The translations under genes were made by a program, and so were the position numbers. A DNA stretch of 64,000 nucleotides from Geodermatophilaceae bacterium URHA0031. GTDB lineage: Bacteria; Actinomycetota; Actinomycetes; Mycobacteriales; Geodermatophilaceae. The stretch covers positions 434,001 to 498,000 of the forward strand of contig JHVP01000004.1 in NCBI GenBank assembly GCA_000620205.1, in the 5' to 3' direction. Every line of letters starts with the position of its first letter. Position 1 is the first letter of the stretch. Shown here in pieces: positions 42,466-50,509 of this stretch. The notes beneath the pieces were generated by a model that saw only the letters and a list, made by a program, of their open reading frames with translations, was not told the DNA's origin and made no database searches.

Positions 42466-42660
42466 TAGCCAGCAAGGGAGCCAGTGGTGAGTCCTCGATC
42501 TACCGGGACGAGGACGGGCGATGGCACGCCTTCGTCTCCATGGGCACGCAGGAGAACGGCCGGCGCGACCCGCCGCCACGTCTCCGGCGCCAGGCGCACC
42601 ACCTTGTGGCCAAGGTGGTGCCATCGAGGCCAAGCGCAACGCCGGCATCGTCGTGATGAG
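42466..42660 (+). pseudogene. Tyrosine-type integrase, N-terminal remnant
   Basis: The first frame reads GESSIYRDEDGRWHAFVSMG then TQENGRRD, the typical N-terminus of actinobacterial tyrosine integrases. A base gain near 42571 shifts the continuation RRHVSGARRT to another frame, and LVAKV reappears in the first. A stop and loss of pattern follow near 42660. No core-binding or catalytic domain (R..HxxR..Y) is present. It supports the reading of the surrounding tRNA fragments as attachment-site scars. Confidence 0.7.
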
Positions 42661-42936
42661 GTCGCCATCAGTTCGTCGTCCTGGGCGTCTGCCTGTTCGC
42701 GATGCGGACGCCTTCGCCGCTTTGGGGTCCAGACTGGTGTGCGCGAGGACGGCGCGCCAGCGCTGCCCGCAGCGCACACCGCGCCGGCGGAGCCGGCGTT
42801 CTTGAGCCAGTGGAGAAGGTCGTAGCCAGATACCTCCACGAGCACATCTCGCGAGTGCGACTCTTTCCTCTCTGCGACAAGTGACGTCGTTCTTGACGCA
42901 CGCCAATTGACACAGCTGACGTCGAGTTGCTCCGCC
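42661..42936. other. Gene debris after the integrase remnant
   Basis: Frames in this stretch are short and unrecognised. It probably represents the eroded rest of the integrase gene or its element, but no motif proves it. Confidence 0.3.
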
Positions 42937-43656
42937 CTATGCGGGCACCGGGGCGGTCGCTCCGAGCGCGGCGATGACATCCGCGGTCGGCGCAAGCTGA
43001 GCGAAGAGCAGCTCGAAGGTGAGCAGCGAGGCCTCGTGGTTCGAGCGTGGGGCCTCCAGCGCGATCGGCTCGGCGATCGCGTCCTCCACGACCAGGCAGT
43101 GGTAGTCCCGGAACATCGCGTCACGGACGGTCGAGTCCACGCAGACACTCGTCGTCGCTCCAACGACGATCAGGCGCTCGATTCCACTGGCCTTCAGCAA
43201 CTCGTCTAGTTCCGTCTCGTAAAAGCCGCTGAATCGCGACTTGTAGACGATCGGGTCACTATCGCGGGGGGCGAGCTCGTCGACGATGTCGGTGTTCCAG
43301 GTGTCCCGGATCAGGATGCGGGACGGCTGGCCCTTGGGCGCGGTGACCTCATCGCCGGCGTGGAAGTGCGCATGGCGCAGCCAGTTCGGCGCACTCGGGA
43401 ATCCCGCGTCGGATAGATCCGGCTTGAACGCCATCTTCAGATACACGACCGGGATGCGTGCACCGCGCGCTGCAGACAGGACCGCGGCGACGTTCGGAAC
43501 GATCGCCTGGATCGACGAGATGTCGACGCCGGCGCGCTCGAACATGCCGCCGGGCGAACCGAAGTCGTTCTGCATGTCGACGACGATGACCGCCGTCCTG
43601 GTGGGGTCGAGCTCGAAGGGGAACGGTCGCGCCGGGACCGTCAGGTGCTGCGTCAT
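42937..43656 (-). CDS. Isochorismatase-fold cysteine hydrolase (RutB / biuret hydrolase-like)
   Basis: 239 residues. The catalytic triad is visible: Asp in VVDMQNDFGSPGG near 27, Lys in VYKSRFSGFYETELDELL near 138, Cys in GATTSVCVDSTVRDAMF near 170. The YK-RFSGFY block is that of ureidoacrylate amidohydrolase RutB and biuret hydrolases, so a carbamoyl amide is a likely substrate. ATG has AGGAGG upstream. It is divergent from a MarR gene 61 bases away. Composition is less extreme in GC than neighbours. Confidence 0.9.
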   Translation of the reverse strand: MTQHLTVPARPFPFELDPTRTAVIVVDMQNDFGSPGGMFERAGVDISSIQAIVPNVAAVLSAARGARIPVVYLKMAFKPDLSDAGFPSAPNWLRHAHFHAGDEVTAPKGQPSRILIRDTWNTDIVDELAPRDSDPIVYKSRFSGFYETELDELLKASGIERLIVVGATTSVCVDSTVRDAMFRDYHCLVVEDAIAEPIALEAPRSNHEASLLTFELLFAQLAPTADVIAALGATAPVPA

Positions 43657-43717
43657 CGAGGCCTCCTGAGCGTGTCACCTGGATAGTTCCTCAACTGACT
43701 GTTAGAATCTGAACAAC

Positions 43718-44209
43718 ATGGACGCTAAGCCCCCGTCGCACTCTCGTCAAGACTCCCGCCGCGACCCCGGCGAGGATTTGAGCCCGCACCGGTTCGCTTG
43801 GCGCATGGCCATGGAGGCCGTCTGGGCCCTGATGGCTCGATTCGACGAGGACTTTCGCGAATCAGTCGGCATCGACGTGAAGACGTACGACGTGCTGCTG
43901 CACACGTACAACGCCGGCGAGGACGGCGTGCGAATGACTGTCCTCGCCCGAGAGGTCGTCGTGACGAAGGCCGGCCTGACCGCGATGATCGACCGACTCG
44001 AGCACAAGGGCCTCGTCGCCCGTACCGCCGACCCGCACGACCGGCGCGCGATTCGCGTAACGCTCACCGGCGAGGGCGAGCGCACGTTCCGGGCCGCGGC
44101 CAAGGTGCACCTGGCCGGAATCCGTGAGCGCTTCGGCGCCCACATGTCCGAAGACGAGGCGCGCACCATTGCCCAAGTGTTCAGTCGCGTCCGGCAGTTC
44201 AACCTGTAG
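43718..44209 (+). CDS. MarR family transcriptional regulator
   Basis: 163 residues. The winged helix is clear: GVRMTVLAREVVVTKAGLTA, then IDRLEHKGLVARTADPHDRR and the wing AIRVTLTGEGERTF. A 25-residue polar tail precedes the domain. It is divergent from the isochorismatase-type hydrolase, whose promoter sits in the shared 61-base gap; repression of that gene and of itself is the natural prediction. No ribosome site is visible before the ATG, and TAGAAT about 15 bases upstream is a plausible -10, so the mRNA may be nearly leaderless. Confidence 0.9.
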   Translation: MDAKPPSHSRQDSRRDPGEDLSPHRFAWRMAMEAVWALMARFDEDFRESVGIDVKTYDVLLHTYNAGEDGVRMTVLAREVVVTKAGLTAMIDRLEHKGLVARTADPHDRRAIRVTLTGEGERTFRAAAKVHLAGIRERFGAHMSEDEARTIAQVFSRVRQFNL

Positions 44210-44852
44210 ATCATCAACGCGGCAGTTGACGCGTCCCTCCGCGGGGGCATCCGACCCCCTACCGGAGTAGCACCTCCAGCACTCACCGATCGCCCGCCCC
44301 CGTCGCCGGATTCCCCCCTCCCGGTGGGCGGCGAAGACGCTCCGCAGCGTGACGACCCAGAGGGATCGCCAGCCGAACGCTGTGCCGCATGCGCACATCA
44401 CTCACGGTCGCTGTGATTGTCCCGTCCTCGCTGGTTGAGACCTGGTGCTCATCGCGCAGCCGGCCGCCGCCACGCCGATCCGGCCGGTCGGGATGGAGCC
44501 CTCCTGCGCCCAGCGCCTGACCGCTCACCTCACCGACAGTGACGGGGCAGCCCGTGTCCTCGCGTGCGATCCCCGCGGCCGCGGCCGCGCCGTCGACGTC
44601 CTCGTCCCAAGCTCGGACATCGACCTTGCACACCCTTGACGACCCCCGCCGCCCGCAGCACCGGCCGATGGGCTGGGCGCGGGCACTGCACGGGGCGACC
44701 GGGCCGGACGCCGCCGTGGTTCTGTCGGTCGGCTGCCCGACGCCGCAGGGCCTCGGTCTGGATCCGGCGTCGGGAGAGCTCGCGCAGGCCGACGAGGAAC
44801 GTCAGCCCTGTCCGCGCGCTGGGGTGACGTGGTCAACCCGCCTCAGAAAGCG
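44210..44852. other. Gene-free stretch between MarR gene and tRNA scar
   Basis: About 640 bases. One plus-strand frame (about 44660-44890) has plausible codon use but no recognisable product and ends inside the hairpin; I do not call it. No other structure seen. Confidence 0.3.
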
Positions 44853-44893
44853 GTCAGGGGCCGTTCCGGATCTCTCCGGACACGGCCCCTGAC
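44853..44893. terminator. Strong two-part hairpin beside tRNA-Pro fragment copy 5
   Basis: GTCAGGGGCCGT (44853-44864) pairs perfectly with ACGGCCCCTGAC (44882-44893), and inside it TCCGGA pairs with TCCGGA around TCTC with a single bulged C. The 18-bp stem lies just after the tRNA fragment on the minus strand, as the tRNA terminator would. Confidence 0.75.
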
Positions 44894-44910
44894 TTCCACT
44901 TTCGCTCTGT

Positions 44911-44951
44911 CGGGCAGACAGGATCTGAACCTGCGACCCCTTGACCCCCAG
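44911..44951 (-). repeat. Proline tRNA (GGG) 3'-half fragment, copy 5 (best preserved)
   Basis: On the minus strand: CTGGGGGTCAAGGGGTCGCA then GGTTCAGATCCTGTCTGCC. Anticodon loop with GGG, anticodon-stem 3' strand, variable loop, T-arm and acceptor 3' strand are all intact. The 5' half is replaced by the conserved adjoining block. Being the cleanest copy, it is probably the youngest scar. Confidence 0.78.
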
Positions 44952-45064
44952 CCACGAGCACTCGTCCGCGGATGTGCCGCTTCCGCTGGTCACAGGGGCG
45001 CAGCGTCCGTCGTCGTCCGCTCGTGTCCACGGTCGTGCGCACCCCGTTGCTGTACCGCGTCCCC
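44952..45064 (-). repeat. Conserved block adjoining tRNA-Pro fragment, copy C
   Basis: Homologous to 21314-21440 and 33106-33235. On the minus strand it contains GCGGTACAGCAACGGGGTGC, GCGCCCCTGTGACCAGCGG and ends GGACGAGTGCTCGTGGC. Confidence 0.55.
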
Positions 45065-45170
45065 GGGTTCGGGCGCGCTGAACACCCCGAATGCAGACGG
45101 CGCACAGAGAGGTGAGGGCGCTGTCCACTTGGTGTTGAACGGCGAAGATGCGAGCGGCGCCGTACCGGCC

Positions 45171-45200
45171 GTGGGGGTGCAAGTCCCCCCTCGGACACCA
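45171..45200 (+). repeat. Leucine tRNA 3'-end fragment
   Basis: GTGGGGGTGCAAGTCCCCCC followed by TCGGACACCA forms a complete T-arm (five G:C pairs, loop TGCAAGT with one change from TTCAAGT), acceptor 3' strand and encoded CCA, in the pattern of actinobacterial leucine tRNAs. No tRNA 5' part precedes it. Probably an attachment scar for a second class of element, in the opposite orientation to the proline copies. Confidence 0.6.
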
Positions 45201-45394
45201 GTCGATGCACACCGATCGGGCTCGGCTCCAAGCCTCCTCGGGGCAGGACCGCCACCCGCGCTTCACCATGACGTGCTGCCCCTTCGACCAGCGGTGTCGG
45301 GAGCGGGCGGCGCTCCCGGAGAAACCCGCTCCGCCGCATCGCGGCGAGACACCGCGAGCCGGAACGCCGCTCAGCGACGGGTCCCCATACAGCG
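45201..45394. other. Gene-free stretch
   Basis: Between the leucine tRNA fragment and the ligase gene stop; no feature recognised. Confidence 0.3.
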
Positions 45395-47044
45395 TCACGT
45401 GCTCAGCGCTGGACCGGTGGTCCGTGCCGCCTCGGGTTCTCCTTGCGAGGCGAGGTAGCGCTCCCGGAGGACGAACTTCTGGATCTTCCCCGAGGCGGTC
45501 TGGGGGAAGTCTTCGACGGTCTGCCAGATCCGCGGGGTCTTGTGCACGGCCAGGTGTTCCCGGCAGAAGCGCGCCAGGCCTTCGGGGTCGACGCTTTGCC
45601 CCACGACCGGACGGACGAACGCAGCGACCTGCTCCCCCATCTCGGCGTCCGGGATGCCGACCACGGAGACGTCGGCGACGTCGGGGTGGGCCAGCAGCAG
45701 GTCCTCGATCTCCCGGGGGTAGATGTTCTCTCCGCCGCGGATGATCATGTCCTTGAGCCGGCCCTGCACCCGAAGGTAGCCGTCCCCGTCGAGGCTGCCC
45801 AGGTCCCCGGTGTGCAGCCACCCGTCGCCGTCGATCGCTCGGGCCGTTCCCTCGGGATCGTCGAAGTAGCCGGTCATCAGGCCCGGGCCGCGGGCGCAGA
45901 TCTCACCGACGACGCCGACGGGCAGGGGCTTGTCGGTGGCCGGATCGATGATGCGGAGCTCCGTCTCGGGGAGTGGAGGCCCGACAGTCTCCATCCAGTG
46001 CGGGTTGGGGTCGTCCGGCCGGGTGTGGGTCAGGTACGGGGATGCCTCCGTCTGGCCGAAGCCGATCGAGACGGCGACGCCGAGCTGCTGCCGCGCCCGA
46101 CGTACGAGTTCCGGCGCGACCGGCGCCCCGCCGAGCATCGACAGCCGCCAGCTGGAGACGTCGCGGGGCCGCGTCGCCTGCTCGTCCACCATCCGGATCA
46201 GCATCGTCGGCACGCTGAGCATCAGGGTGCCGCGCTCGGCCTGGAACAGGTCCAGCATCTGCGCGGGGTCGAAACCGGGCGGCAGCACGTGCGTGCCGCC
46301 GGTCTGCAGCGCTCCGAGCGTGGCCAGGCCGCAGCCGGCGGTGTGGAACATCGGCATCGGGTTGATCCACACGTCCCCCGGGCCGGCCCCGTTGACCTGG
46401 GCGAACATCCGGCTGACCGCCACCAGGCCGCGGTGTGGAAGCATCGCGCCCTTCGGGAAGCCGGTCGTCCCGGACGTGTACTGGATCTGGGCGATGTCAC
46501 CAGGCGCGACGGCGGGCAGGTCGTCCTCCACCGCCGAAGCCAGGAACTCGTCCCACTGCTCGAGGTTGACGACGTCGCGCAGGACCGGAAGATCGGGGCG
46601 GACGCTCCCGACCACCGCCAACAGGTCGGTGCCCCGGTAGTGAGGCTGGACGAGAACCCCGCTGGCCCTCGACTGGCGCAGCACGTGTGTCAGCTCCGCC
46701 GCCCGGTACGCGGGATTCACCGTCACGAGGGTGAGCCCGGCCAGTGCCGCCCCGAATTCGACAAGAGGCCATTCCGCCAGGTTGGCGGCCCAGATGGCGA
46801 CGTGCTCACCGGGTTCGTAGCGCCGCAGCAGCGCCCGGGCTGCCCGCATCGCGTCGCCCCGCAGCTGCGAGAACGTCCAGGTCCGATGGATGCCGGGGTC
46901 GCCCGGTGCCACTAAGGCGGTCGCGCCGCCCCAGCGCCGCGCCGCCTCTTCCAGTACGTCGCCGATCGTGCGCTCCCCGGTCACCCCCATGTCGCGCGCA
47001 GCTGGGGGCGGGGCCATAGCGGACGTGCGTCGCTCGGGCGCCAT
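45395..47044 (-). CDS. Acyl-CoA ligase (AMP-binding)
   Basis: 549 residues, ANL superfamily. ATP loop QYTSGTTGFPKGAM near 190, FGQTEASPYL (A5), WLHTGDLGSL (A7), RLKDMIIRGGENIYPREIED (hinge) and TASGKIQKFVLRE with the catalytic Lys. The sequence resembles short/medium-chain or fatty-acyl CoA synthetases such as those annotated FadD3/AcsF2-like; substrate is uncertain. ATG at 47044 has GGAGGA. It is unrelated in sequence detail to the ligase at 36568 beyond family motifs. Confidence 0.92.
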   Translation of the reverse strand: MAPERRTSAMAPPPAARDMGVTGERTIGDVLEEAARRWGGATALVAPGDPGIHRTWTFSQLRGDAMRAARALLRRYEPGEHVAIWAANLAEWPLVEFGAALAGLTLVTVNPAYRAAELTHVLRQSRASGVLVQPHYRGTDLLAVVGSVRPDLPVLRDVVNLEQWDEFLASAVEDDLPAVAPGDIAQIQYTSGTTGFPKGAMLPHRGLVAVSRMFAQVNGAGPGDVWINPMPMFHTAGCGLATLGALQTGGTHVLPPGFDPAQMLDLFQAERGTLMLSVPTMLIRMVDEQATRPRDVSSWRLSMLGGAPVAPELVRRARQQLGVAVSIGFGQTEASPYLTHTRPDDPNPHWMETVGPPLPETELRIIDPATDKPLPVGVVGEICARGPGLMTGYFDDPEGTARAIDGDGWLHTGDLGSLDGDGYLRVQGRLKDMIIRGGENIYPREIEDLLLAHPDVADVSVVGIPDAEMGEQVAAFVRPVVGQSVDPEGLARFCREHLAVHKTPRIWQTVEDFPQTASGKIQKFVLRERYLASQGEPEAARTTGPALST

Positions 47045-47681
47045 GGGTCCTCCGGATGAGGCAGCAGGGGCTCACAGAGCGCCGGCCCGACGCGGTTCGG
47101 CCGGGTGCGGCACCGGCGTCCTAGCAGTGGCCTGGGGTGGCCACAAGGCGGGACGTCCTCCGTGCCGGTCGCCGCCGGTGCCCGGTCAGGGAGCCGTGAC
47201 CACCGGCAGCCACCCTGTGGCTCCTGGTCAGGTGCGGACGGCGACCCGCCGCGAACCGTGTGCGTATGTGCCATGTCGCCCCTCGGACACCGAGTCTCCG
47301 GCGCTCAGCGCCTGACCAACAGAGAAGACCCCGTGGTAGCCGTCACACATCACGCCAGCGGACTTGACGGCAGGGCTGTGGTCCCGCGGCTCCTCGTGCT
47401 CGGAAGTCCGACGGGCTTGCCGACGCTGGGAGCGCCCTCCGACAGTTGCCGTCCCGCCGAGGGTCCTCGCCCTGCCGGCCGGGATGCCGGCGACCGGCGG
47501 CCAGTGATCGCACCGGCACGACCGAGAGATGGACATGAGGTGGAAACGTGGACGGTGCGTCGCCGCACACATTGCCTTCCTAGCCTCCGTGGCACAGGAG
47601 GCGCCCGTGACGCACGCAGCCATCGTCACCCTCGACGTGACCGCCGCCCGGCCGCGCCGTTCCCCGAGGCCGGGAAACGGC
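47045..47681. other. Gene-free stretch before the hiuH remnant
   Basis: About 640 bases without a convincing gene. CCCCTCGGACACC at 47278-47290 matches the leucine tRNA acceptor end exactly over 13 bases but has no T-arm, so it may be a third worn copy or chance. Confidence 0.35.
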
Positions 47682-47995
47682 ATGAGCAGCCTCGGCACGC
47701 ACGTCTTGGGTGCGGCGTTCGGCATCCCCGCCGCCGGCGTCGCGGTCCGCCTCGACGGCCCGCCCGGTGTCGGAAGCGAGCTGGAGCATGCGGTCACCGT
47801 TACAGACCACCGCACCGCTTTCGAGGGCGGCCTGGCAGGGGATCGCACACGCTCCGCTCTACGACTGGGCCGTGATTCACCAGCTCTGATCGCAGCACCT
47901 CCCACCCCGAGGCCGCCGTCACGTTCGCCGTCGACCCCGCGCAGCGCCACCACCACGTGGCACTGCTGATCAGCCCCTTGTCCCACACCACCTAG
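47682..47995 (+). pseudogene. hiuH: 5-Hydroxyisourate hydrolase, frameshifted
   Basis: From ATG 47682 it reads SLGTHVLGAAFGIPAAGVAV, the start of the transthyretin-like hydrolase (the active-site His in THVL is present). Frame is lost after about VTVTDHRT, and the end is found in another frame: HPEAAVTFAVDPAQRHHHVA then LLISPLSHTT and a stop at 47993-47995. Normal enzymes end in YRGS, missing here. Total length is about right, so small indels rather than a large deletion broke it. The stop is 14 bases before the urate oxidase start, showing the former operon order. Confidence 0.82.
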
Positions 47996-48009
47996 CGAGG
48001 GAGTTGACC

Positions 48010-48975
48010 ATGGCCGCACCGACGACCGAGTCCACCCCGTCCACCGAACCTGCCACGCCGACGGGACGGATCGTGCTGGGCGCCAACCAGTACGGCAAGG
48101 CCGAGTGCCGCCTCGTGCGCATCACGCGCGACACGCCGGTCCACCGGATCGAGGACCTCAACGTCTCCTCGCAGCTGCGCGGTGACTTCACGGCCTGCCA
48201 CACCGACGGCGACAACAGCAAGGTCGTCGCCACCGACACACAGAAGAACACCGTCTACGCCTTCGCCAAGGAGTACGGCGTGGGCGCGCCAGAGGAATTC
48301 CTCCTCACACTGGGCCGCCACTTCGTCGAGTCCTTCGTCTGGGTCAGCGGCGGCCGGTGGGAGGCCGAGCAGTTCGCGTGGGAGCGGATCGTCGTGAACG
48401 GACAGCCACACGACCACGCCTTCGTCCGCAGCGGCCGGGCGACCCGGACCACCGTGGTGCAGATCGACGGCGACGAGTCGTTCGTGCTGTCCGGCATCAA
48501 GGACTGCGTGGTGCTCAAGTCGACCGGCTCGGAGTTCCACGGGTTCCCACGCGACCGCTTCACGACGCTGGCCGAGACCGACGACCGGATTCTCGCCACC
48601 AGCGTCACCGCCTGGTGGCGCTACGGCGGGGACGGGTCCGACGGCTTCGCCGGGCTGGACTTCAACGCGTCCCACGCCGCCATCGAAGCAACGCTGCTGG
48701 AGACCTTCGCCGGCGTCCACTCCCTCGCGCTGCAACAGACGATCTTCGAGGCAGGCAAAGCGATCCTCGAGGCCCATCCGGAGGTGGCCGAGGTCAAGAT
48801 GTCGTGCCCCAACAAGCACCACTTCCTGGTGGACCTGACGCCCTTCGGGATGGAGAACCCCAACGAGGTCTTCGTCGCCGCCGACCGTCCCTACGGCCTG
48901 ATCCAGGCCACGATCCAGCGCGAGGGCCTGCCCGGCGCGCCACGGGCCTGGGCGACCGTGCCCGGCTTCTGCTGA
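48010..48975 (+). CDS. pucL: Urate oxidase (factor-independent urate hydroxylase)
   Basis: 321 residues in two T-fold domains. ANQYGKAECRLVRITRDTPV opens it; VVATDTQKNTVYAFAKEYGV carries the catalytic Thr and Lys-region motif; LKSTGSEFHGFPRDRFTTLA and the later SCPNKHHFLVDLTPFGMENP are family signatures. It oxidises urate to 5-hydroxyisourate without cofactor. ATG at 48010 has GGGAG seven bases upstream; TTG at 48004 is less likely. Downstream, 37 bases away, is the permease. Loss of the next enzyme, hiuH, leaves hydrolysis of hydroxyisourate to another gene or to spontaneous decay. Confidence 0.95.
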   Translation: MAAPTTESTPSTEPATPTGRIVLGANQYGKAECRLVRITRDTPVHRIEDLNVSSQLRGDFTACHTDGDNSKVVATDTQKNTVYAFAKEYGVGAPEEFLLTLGRHFVESFVWVSGGRWEAEQFAWERIVVNGQPHDHAFVRSGRATRTTVVQIDGDESFVLSGIKDCVVLKSTGSEFHGFPRDRFTTLAETDDRILATSVTAWWRYGGDGSDGFAGLDFNASHAAIEATLLETFAGVHSLALQQTIFEAGKAILEAHPEVAEVKMSCPNKHHFLVDLTPFGMENPNEVFVAADRPYGLIQATIQREGLPGAPRAWATVPGFC

Positions 48976-49012
48976 CCCGGCACCTCCCCCTCGAAGCCCC
49001 AGGAGCTCCGCC

Positions 49013-50509
49013 ATGGAACACGACCCCGCGACCCGCAGCGCCTCGGCCGGCGACGCATCCGTCGACCACGTCCCCGAGAACCGCCCCGAGGACCAGAAGC
49101 TGCCTCCGCCGCAGCTCATCGGCTACGGCGTCCAACACATCCTGTCGATGTTCGGCGGGGTGATCGCGGTGCCGTTCATCATCGGCGGCGCCGCCGGCCT
49201 GCAAGGCGCCGAGCTGGGCCTGCTCGTCTCCAGCGCGCTGTTCGTCAGCGGCGTCGCAACCCTGCTGCAGACCCTCGGCGTGCCGTTCTTCGGCTCCCGC
49301 CTGCCGCTGGTGCAGGGCATTTCATTCGCGGCGGTCTCCACGATGATCACCATCGTCACCGGTGAGCGGACCGGCGAGCGCGGGCTGCGTGTCGTCTTCG
49401 GCGCGATCATCGTCGCGGCGGTGATCGGCTTGCTGATCGCACCCGTCTTCTCCAAGGTGGTGCGCTTCTTCCCGGCTGTGGTGACCGGTTCGGTGATCAC
49501 GGTCATCGGAATCTCGCTGATCCCGGTCGCCGGCGGTTGGATCACGTCCCAGGAGGAGAGCGCCTCCGGCACGGCGATCACGCTCGCGGCGTTCACCTTC
49601 GGGCTCGTGATCGTCCTCAGCAAGATCCCGGTCCTCTCCCGGCTGGCCATCCTGCTCGCGCTGGTGGGGGGCACGGCCTTCGCCGCGATCCTCGGCGAGA
49701 CGACGTGGACCGGGAGCGACGCCGACGTCCTGGCGCTGCCCCAGCCGTTCGCGTTCGGTGCGCCGATCTTCCAGATCGGGGCGATCGTCTCGATGTTCAT
49801 CGTGATCCTGGTGATCATGGTGGAGACCACCGCCGACATCCTCGCCGTGGGCGAGGTGGTGGGCACCAGGGTCGACAACAAGCGGATCGCGTCCGGCCTG
49901 CGCGCGGACATGCTCGCGTCCGCCGTGGCGCCGGTCCTCAACTCCTTCCCGGCCACCGCGTTCGCCCAGAACGTCGGGCTGGTGGCCCTGACCGGCGTCA
50001 AGAGCCGATTCGCGGTGGCGGTCGGCGGCGGCGTGCTCACCGTCCTCGGTCTCTCGCCAGTGCTCGCGGCAGTGGTCAGCCTGCTGCCGCTGCCCGTGCT
50101 GGCCGGCGCCGGCATCGTGCTGTTCGGGTCGGTGACCGCCAGCGGCATCCGGACCCTCGGCAAGGTGGACTACGACCGCAACAACAACATGATCATCGTC
50201 GCGGCAGCGGTTGGCTTCGGAGTCATCCCGATCGCCTGGCCGGAGTTCTGGGGCGCGTTCCCGGACTGGTGGCAGACGATCTTCGACTCCGAGATCTCGG
50301 CCGCCGCAATCGTGGCCTTCCTGTTGAACCTCTTCTTCAACGTGCTGCTCCCCGGAACCCCGAAGAACCCGACCTACCCGTCCGTCGGCCCGGCGGTGCA
50401 GGTGACCGAGGAGGAGGCCGAGGTCCTCGCCAAGGGCGGCAGCTTCGAGGCCGGCAAACCCGTGGAAGTGGAGGACCGCAAGCCCGTCCAGGCGGAGGAC
50501 CGCCCCTGA
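49013..50509 (+). CDS. Nucleobase:cation symporter-2 family permease (urate/xanthine)
   Basis: 498 residues, about twelve to fourteen helices. PPPQLIGYGVQHILSMFGGV is the N-terminal NCS2 block, PLVQGISFAAVSTMITIV and the NAT signature QNVGLVALTG (pattern [QE]NxGxxxxT) are present, with the conserved acidic residue in helix 8 (VETTADILAVGE). Members move xanthine or urate with protons. A polar tail of about 45 residues ends the protein. Co-transcribed with urate oxidase, so urate is the likely cargo. Confidence 0.93.
   Translation: MEHDPATRSASAGDASVDHVPENRPEDQKLPPPQLIGYGVQHILSMFGGVIAVPFIIGGAAGLQGAELGLLVSSALFVSGVATLLQTLGVPFFGSRLPLVQGISFAAVSTMITIVTGERTGERGLRVVFGAIIVAAVIGLLIAPVFSKVVRFFPAVVTGSVITVIGISLIPVAGGWITSQEESASGTAITLAAFTFGLVIVLSKIPVLSRLAILLALVGGTAFAAILGETTWTGSDADVLALPQPFAFGAPIFQIGAIVSMFIVILVIMVETTADILAVGEVVGTRVDNKRIASGLRADMLASAVAPVLNSFPATAFAQNVGLVALTGVKSRFAVAVGGGVLTVLGLSPVLAAVVSLLPLPVLAGAGIVLFGSVTASGIRTLGKVDYDRNNNMIIVAAAVGFGVIPIAWPEFWGAFPDWWQTIFDSEISAAAIVAFLLNLFFNVLLPGTPKNPTYPSVGPAVQVTEEEAEVLAKGGSFEAGKPVEVEDRKPVQAEDRP

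Noticed and set aside
43657-43717. MarR operator between the isochorismatase and MarR genes
   Set aside because: AGTT-CCTC-AACT and CAAC-TGACT-GTTAG give only short imperfect symmetry; not strong enough to call.
44539-44892. Plus-strand ORF of 117 codons ending in the hairpin
   Set aside because: Codon use is plausible in part, but there is no ribosome site or recognisable motif, and its end lies in the tRNA-associated terminator.
21273-44951. Intact tRNA genes at the five tRNA-like sites
   Set aside because: All lack the D-arm, the 5' acceptor strand and the 5' anticodon-stem strand, so they cannot fold into a tRNA.
47273-47296. Third leucine tRNA 3'-end fragment
   Set aside because: Only 13 bases match the acceptor end and the T-arm does not fold, so it is mentioned but not called as a feature of its own.
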